Positions 5,930 through 8,110 of a stretch of DNA of 8,110 nucleotides are shown here, piece after piece (positions within the stretch are counted from its first letter, which is position 1; each line of letters starts with the position of its first letter). Under the pieces are notes generated by a model. It had not been told where the DNA came from, made no database searches, and saw only the letters and a list, made by a program, of their open reading frames with translations. The translations under genes and the position numbers were made by a program. The stretch is taken from contig CADBLY010000072.1 of assembly GCA_902795725.1 (NCBI GenBank), positions 1 through 8,110 on the forward strand. Direction: 5' to 3'. The DNA is from an uncultured Erysipelotrichaceae bacterium. GTDB lineage: Bacteria > Bacillota_I > Bacilli_A > RF39 > UBA660.

Positions 5930-6586
5930 ATGCAAAGGAGATTAAAAAAACCTGTTATCTATGTTATATACGGATTATCTTTTTGTTTGCTTTTAGGTGG
6001 TATTATACTACTTGAATTAAGTGCAAGTAGAAGTAAGATGGAGTCTGATACACAAGATAGTGATTATCAATATGTATCAGAAACGGTTTTAGATGATGAT
6101 AAGAAGAAGGAAGAAGAAGTACCAGTTGTTGCATCTAAAGTAAGTATTATTAGACCTTATAATGATCAAGATGTAAAGATTGTTAAAAATTACTATGATT
6201 ATAAGGCATCAGAAGATGAACAGAAAAAATCTATCATATATTATGAGAATACTTATATGCCTAGTAGTGGGGTATCTTATGGAAAAGGTGATAGTTTTGA
6301 TGTTGTTGCTATTCTTGATGGAACTGTTGTTGATGTTAAAGAAGATACAACATATGGAAACATTATTAAACTTGAGCACGATAAAAAGATAGTTAGTTTA
6401 TATGAAAGTGTTACTGACATAAAAGTAAAAAAAGGTGATACTGTTAAACAGGGTGATATTATTGCTAAAAGTTCAACTTCTAATTTATCTAGTGATTTAG
6501 GTAATCATTTATATTTTGAACTTGCAGTTGATGGTAATACGGTTAATCCAGAAAATTATTATGATAAGTTAGTAGATGAGTTATAG
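5930..6586 (+). CDS. spoIIQ: SpoIIQ, forespore LytM-like (M23) channel protein, degenerate zinc site
   Basis: A 218-residue protein with a basic N-terminus, one membrane helix (about residues 9-31), an acidic/Lys-rich linker (about 38-70) and a LytM/M23 domain (about 100-215). SpoIIQ is made in the forespore and binds SpoIIIAH across the intermembrane space, building the feeding channel and the engulfment ratchet. The domain shows PSSGVS, FDVVAILDGTVVDV, YGNIIKLEH, YESVTDIKVKKGDTVKQGD, HLYFEL and VNPENYY. The peptidase HxxxD motif is Ser112-x3-Ser116 and HxH is His193-Leu-Tyr195, so all three zinc ligands seem replaced; only His193, the general-base position, remains. It is therefore almost certainly structural and not a peptidase. 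Loss of the first His is known in B. subtilis SpoIIQ; loss of all three is more extreme. Start ATG 5930 follows GAGGTGAT. A terminator overlaps the stop codon. Confidence 0.87.
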   Translation: MQRRLKKPVIYVIYGLSFCLLLGGIILLELSASRSKMESDTQDSDYQYVSETVLDDDKKKEEEVPVVASKVSIIRPYNDQDVKIVKNYYDYKASEDEQKKSIIYYENTYMPSSGVSYGKGDSFDVVAILDGTVVDVKEDTTYGNIIKLEHDKKIVSLYESVTDIKVKKGDTVKQGDIIAKSSTSNLSSDLGNHLYFELAVDGNTVNPENYYDKLVDEL

Positions 6587-6600
6587 TCTACTAATTTTTT
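6569..6600 (+). terminator. Intrinsic terminator overlapping the end of spoIIQ
   Basis: Perfect 8-bp stem TTAGTAGA (6569-6576) / TCTACTAA (6587-6594), extendable by G-U and A-U pairs into the T-run TTTTTT (6595-6600). The 10-nt loop (6577-6586) contains the spoIIQ stop codon TAG (6584-6586), so the left arm is coding sequence. Confidence 0.75.
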
Positions 6601-6602
6601 AT

Positions 6603-6630
6603 GTATAAAAACAATGAATTAGGATATATT
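6603..6630 (+). promoter_or_regulatory. Possible sigma-E-like promoter for spoIIID
   Basis: GTATAAA (6603-6609), 13-bp spacer, GATATATT (6623-6630). The second element matches CATACAnT at most positions; the first keeps only the ATA core of KMATATT. spoIIID is sigma-E dependent in B. subtilis, and the upstream terminator means the gene needs its own promoter in about 50 bp. The match is weak. Confidence 0.3.
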
Positions 6631-6648
6631 TTAATAAGGGGTGGATCG

Positions 6649-6900
6649 ATGAATGCAATAATGAGCAAAAGAATATTAGATGAAGCTAATTATATTATTA
6701 AAACTAGAGAAACAATTAGAGAAGTTGCTAGTAGATTTAAGGTGTCTAAAAGTACAGTACATAAGGATTTGCATGAAAGATTAATGTATGTTAGTAGAGA
6801 CTTATATTTAAGGGTTCAAGGGATAATGGAGTATCATAAAGAGATAAGACATATTAGGGGTGGAGAATCTACAAAGAGAAAATATCAAAAAATGTGTTGA
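6649..6900 (+). CDS. spoIIID: SpoIIID, mother-cell sporulation transcription regulator
   Basis: An 83-residue DNA-binding protein. SpoIIID acts in the mother cell after sigma-E, switching many genes off and helping to start sigK. The HTH spans about residues 22-45, with the recognition-helix motif SKSTVHKDLHERL nearly identical to B. subtilis SpoIIID. The C-terminal basic element YHKEIRHIRGGESTKRKYQK, which also contacts DNA in the Bacillus protein, is retained. The protein ends just after this element, so it lacks roughly the last ten residues of the 93-residue B. subtilis form. Start is ATG 6649 with AGGGGTGG 4 nt upstream; an in-frame ATG at 6601 lies next to the spoIIQ terminator and would add 16 non-homologous residues. 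The stop codon lies inside the mbl -35 element. Adjacency to mbl is conserved in spore formers. Confidence 0.95.
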   Translation: MNAIMSKRILDEANYIIKTRETIREVASRFKVSKSTVHKDLHERLMYVSRDLYLRVQGIMEYHKEIRHIRGGESTKRKYQKMC

Positions 6901-6924
6901 AAGATAGGGAAAGTGTGGTATAAT
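6897..6924 (+). promoter_or_regulatory. Sigma-A promoter for mbl with extended -10
   Basis: TTGAAA (6897-6902), 16-bp spacer, TGG-TATAAT (6916-6924), i.e. an extended -10. The -35 overlaps the spoIIID stop codon TGA (6898-6900). It is the best promoter in the window and lets mbl be expressed in growing cells independently of the sporulation gene before it. Confidence 0.7.
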
Positions 6925-6948
6925 TGATATAGTTTATGGGGTGATAGG

Positions 6949-7938
6949 ATGTTTGCTAAGGATATTGGAATAGATTTAGGAACTGCTAATGTATTAATTT
7001 ATATAAAAGGACAAGGTATTGTTTTAAATGAACCTAGTATTGTAGCTATTGATGATGAAACAAAAAGACCTTTAGCTGTAGGGCATGAAGCAAGAGAAAT
7101 GTTTGGTAGGACACCAGGATCAGTTAGAGCAGTTAGACCAATGAAAGATGGGGTAATTGCTGATTTTGAAGTTACACAAATGATGCTTAATGCTTTTATT
7201 AAAAAGGTAAATGGTAAAAGCTTTTTTTCACGTCCACGAATACTAATATGTTGTCCTTCTAATATTACACAAGTAGAAAAGAATGCTATTAAAGAAGCGG
7301 CTGAATTAACAGGTGCGAGAAAAGTATTTTTAGAAGAAGAACCAAAGGTAGCTGCTATTGGTGCGGGTATGGATATATCTAAACCTAGTGGTAATATGGT
7401 TATTGATGTTGGTGGTGGAACAACAGATATTGCTGTTTTATCTTTAGGTGGTATTGTTACTAGTAGTTCCATTAAAGTAGCTGGTAATACTTTTGATAAT
7501 GATATAATAAAATATATTAGAGAGAAATATAAATTATTAGTAGGGGATAGAACAGCTGAAGATATTAAATTCACAATAGGTTCTGTATTTCCTAATGGGC
7601 GTAATGATAAAATGGAAGTTAAGGGTAGAGATTTAGTTACTGGACTTCCACATACAATTACACTTTGTTCTGAAGAAGTTGAAGAAGCTTTAAGAGAAAG
7701 TACTTATCGTATTATTAATGCAGCTAAGAGTGTTTTAGAGCAAACACCACCTGAGCTTGCTGCTGATATTATTGATAAAGGTATTGTAGTTACAGGTGGA
7801 GGTTCACTTGTGCACGGTTTTGATGAGTTATTATCACTTGAATTAAAAGTACCAGTATTTATAGCAGAAAGCCCATTAACATGTGTAGTTGAAGGTACAG
7901 GAATACTGCTTGATAACTTACATTTAGTAGGAAAATAG
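6949..7938 (+). CDS. mbl: Mbl, MreB-like actin homologue for cell shape
   Basis: A 329-residue bacterial actin. It polymerises at the inner face of the membrane and directs the elongasome (lateral wall synthesis) in rod-shaped cells. Visible actin-fold elements are phosphate-1 DIGIDLGTANVLIY (residues 5-17), VRPMKDGVIADFEVT, ICCPSNIT, the EEEPKVAAIGAGMDI connect segment, phosphate-2 VIDVGGGTTDIAV (from Asp153), and the adenosine motif GIVVTGGGSLV near the C-terminus. The MFAKDIGIDLGTANVL start, RTPGSVRAVRPMKDG and ERTPPEL-like SVLEQTPPELAADIID stretches resemble Mbl more than MreB or MreBH, and the position right after spoIIID is that of mbl. Length is close to B. subtilis Mbl (333). Start ATG 6949 follows GGGGTGAT. 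Own promoter upstream; an AT-only hairpin follows. Confidence 0.95.
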   Translation: MFAKDIGIDLGTANVLIYIKGQGIVLNEPSIVAIDDETKRPLAVGHEAREMFGRTPGSVRAVRPMKDGVIADFEVTQMMLNAFIKKVNGKSFFSRPRILICCPSNITQVEKNAIKEAAELTGARKVFLEEEPKVAAIGAGMDISKPSGNMVIDVGGGTTDIAVLSLGGIVTSSSIKVAGNTFDNDIIKYIREKYKLLVGDRTAEDIKFTIGSVFPNGRNDKMEVKGRDLVTGLPHTITLCSEEVEEALRESTYRIINAAKSVLEQTPPELAADIIDKGIVVTGGGSLVHGFDELLSLELKVPVFIAESPLTCVVEGTGILLDNLHLVGK

Positions 7939-7950
7939 TAAAATTTATAA

Positions 7951-7990
7951 AAAAATATTAAAAAAGTATTGTTTTTTAAATATTTTTGTT
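7951..7990 (+). terminator. Probable AT-only terminator after mbl
   Basis: Left arm AAAAATATT + AAAAAA (7951-7965) pairs with TTTTTT + AA(A)TATTTTT (7972-7987), a 15-bp stem with one bulged A (7980) and loop GTATTG. The descending strand ends in TTTTTGTT. There is no GC pair in the stem, so strength is uncertain. It overlaps the tRNA promoter. Confidence 0.45.
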
Positions 7991-7997
7991 ATATAAT
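7969..7997 (+). promoter_or_regulatory. Promoter for tRNA-Leu
   Basis: TTGTTT (7969-7974), 17-bp spacer, TATAAT (7992-7997). The expected start point is near 8004, about 24 bases before the mature tRNA 5' end. Confidence 0.6.
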
Positions 7998-8002
7998 TAA
8001 CA

Positions 8003-8024
8003 AGTAATTCTTAATCGAATTACT
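8003..8024 (+). repeat. Hairpin in the 5' leader of the tRNA precursor
   Basis: Perfect 8-bp inverted repeat AGTAATTC (8003-8010) / GAATTACT (8017-8024), loop TTAATC. It would fold at the very 5' end of the primary transcript, 3 nt before mature tRNA base 1 (8028). Confidence 0.6.
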
Positions 8025-8027
8025 GAT

Positions 8028-8110
8028 GCCTGAGTGGCGAAATTGGTAGACGCACAGGACTTAAAATCCTGCGGGAGTCAAATCCCGTGCCGGTTCAAGT
8101 CCGGCCTTAG
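8028..8110 (+). tRNA. tRNA-Leu (anticodon UAA), 3' end cut by window edge
   Basis: Class II tRNA decoding UUA, and UUG by wobble. Acceptor 5' strand GCCTGAG (8028-8034), D arm GCG/CGC, anticodon stem CAGGA/TCCTG (8055-8059/8067-8071) with loop CTTAAAA and anticodon TAA at 8062-8064. The long variable arm CGGGA/TCCCG (8072-8076/8083-8087) is typical of tRNA-Leu. T arm GCCGG-TTCAAGT-CCGGC is at 8089-8105. The acceptor 3' strand CTTAG (8106-8110) is complete except for the last two bases (expected GC) and the discriminator. UUA is likely the main leucine codon here, given how common TTA is in these genes. Confidence 0.97.

Noticed and set aside
6180..6392. Second plus-strand frame inside spoIIQ
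   Set aside because: Out-of-frame shadow of the LytM domain with no ribosome binding site.
6601..6648. ATG at 6601 as start of spoIIID
   Set aside because: It sits directly after the spoIIQ terminator T-run with no Shine-Dalgarno and adds 16 residues not found in SpoIIID; ATG 6649 has AGGGGTGG.
6999..7574. Long open frame on the minus strand inside mbl
   Set aside because: It mirrors the Mbl coding sequence, its product resembles no family and contains a run of low-information hydrophobic/Ser/Pro residues; the plus-strand Mbl is unambiguous.

Overview
The window is very AT-rich, uses TGG for tryptophan and TGA as a stop (standard bacterial code), and has GGTGAT-type ribosome binding sites. 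It carries the endospore genes spoIID, spoIIQ and spoIIID next to mbl. This points to a spore-forming (or recently spore-forming) low-GC Bacillota, most likely an uncultured Bacilli / Erysipelotrichia / RF39-like lineage. The taxonomic placement is inference.

Layout. The left edge (2-340) is the end of a small DNA-binding protein that resembles the N-terminal helix-turn-helix part of an IS transposase without its catalytic domain. A bidirectional terminator separates it from a FemAB-family peptidoglycan-bridge aminoacyltransferase on the minus strand (349-1548). The 102-bp gap 1549-1650 holds face-to-face promoters. One drives the FemAB gene; the other drives a plus-strand gene set that is overlapping or closely packed: MurJ/YtgP-type lipid II flippase, RpiB-like sugar-phosphate isomerase, DUF1146 (YwzB-like) small membrane protein and the SpoIID lytic transglycosylase (1651-4818). 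Next is a self-contained transcription unit (own promoter and terminator) for an unrecognised ORC/STAND-like P-loop ATPase (4871-5857). It sits between spoIID and spoIIQ, two genes that often lie close together in Bacillota. Then come spoIIQ (5930-6586, own terminator), spoIIID (6649-6900), mbl (6949-7938, own promoter overlapping the spoIIID stop) and a tRNA-Leu(UAA) cut off 2-3 bases before its 3' end by the window edge.

How it fits together. Most genes serve the cell envelope. FemAB modifies the lipid II stem peptide, MurJ flips lipid II and Mbl guides lateral wall synthesis. SpoIID remodels septal peptidoglycan during engulfment, SpoIIQ is the forespore half of the channel/ratchet across the two membranes, and SpoIIID is the mother-cell regulator. 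The main unknown is the ATPase. Other points of interest are a SpoIIQ whose LytM zinc ligands all appear replaced, an RpiB with Asp in place of its usual ring-opening His, a perfect 10-bp inverted repeat over the spoIIQ promoter region, and stop codons buried in terminator loops. There is no gene-free stretch over 300 bases, and I saw no CRISPR array, complete insertion sequence or rRNA.
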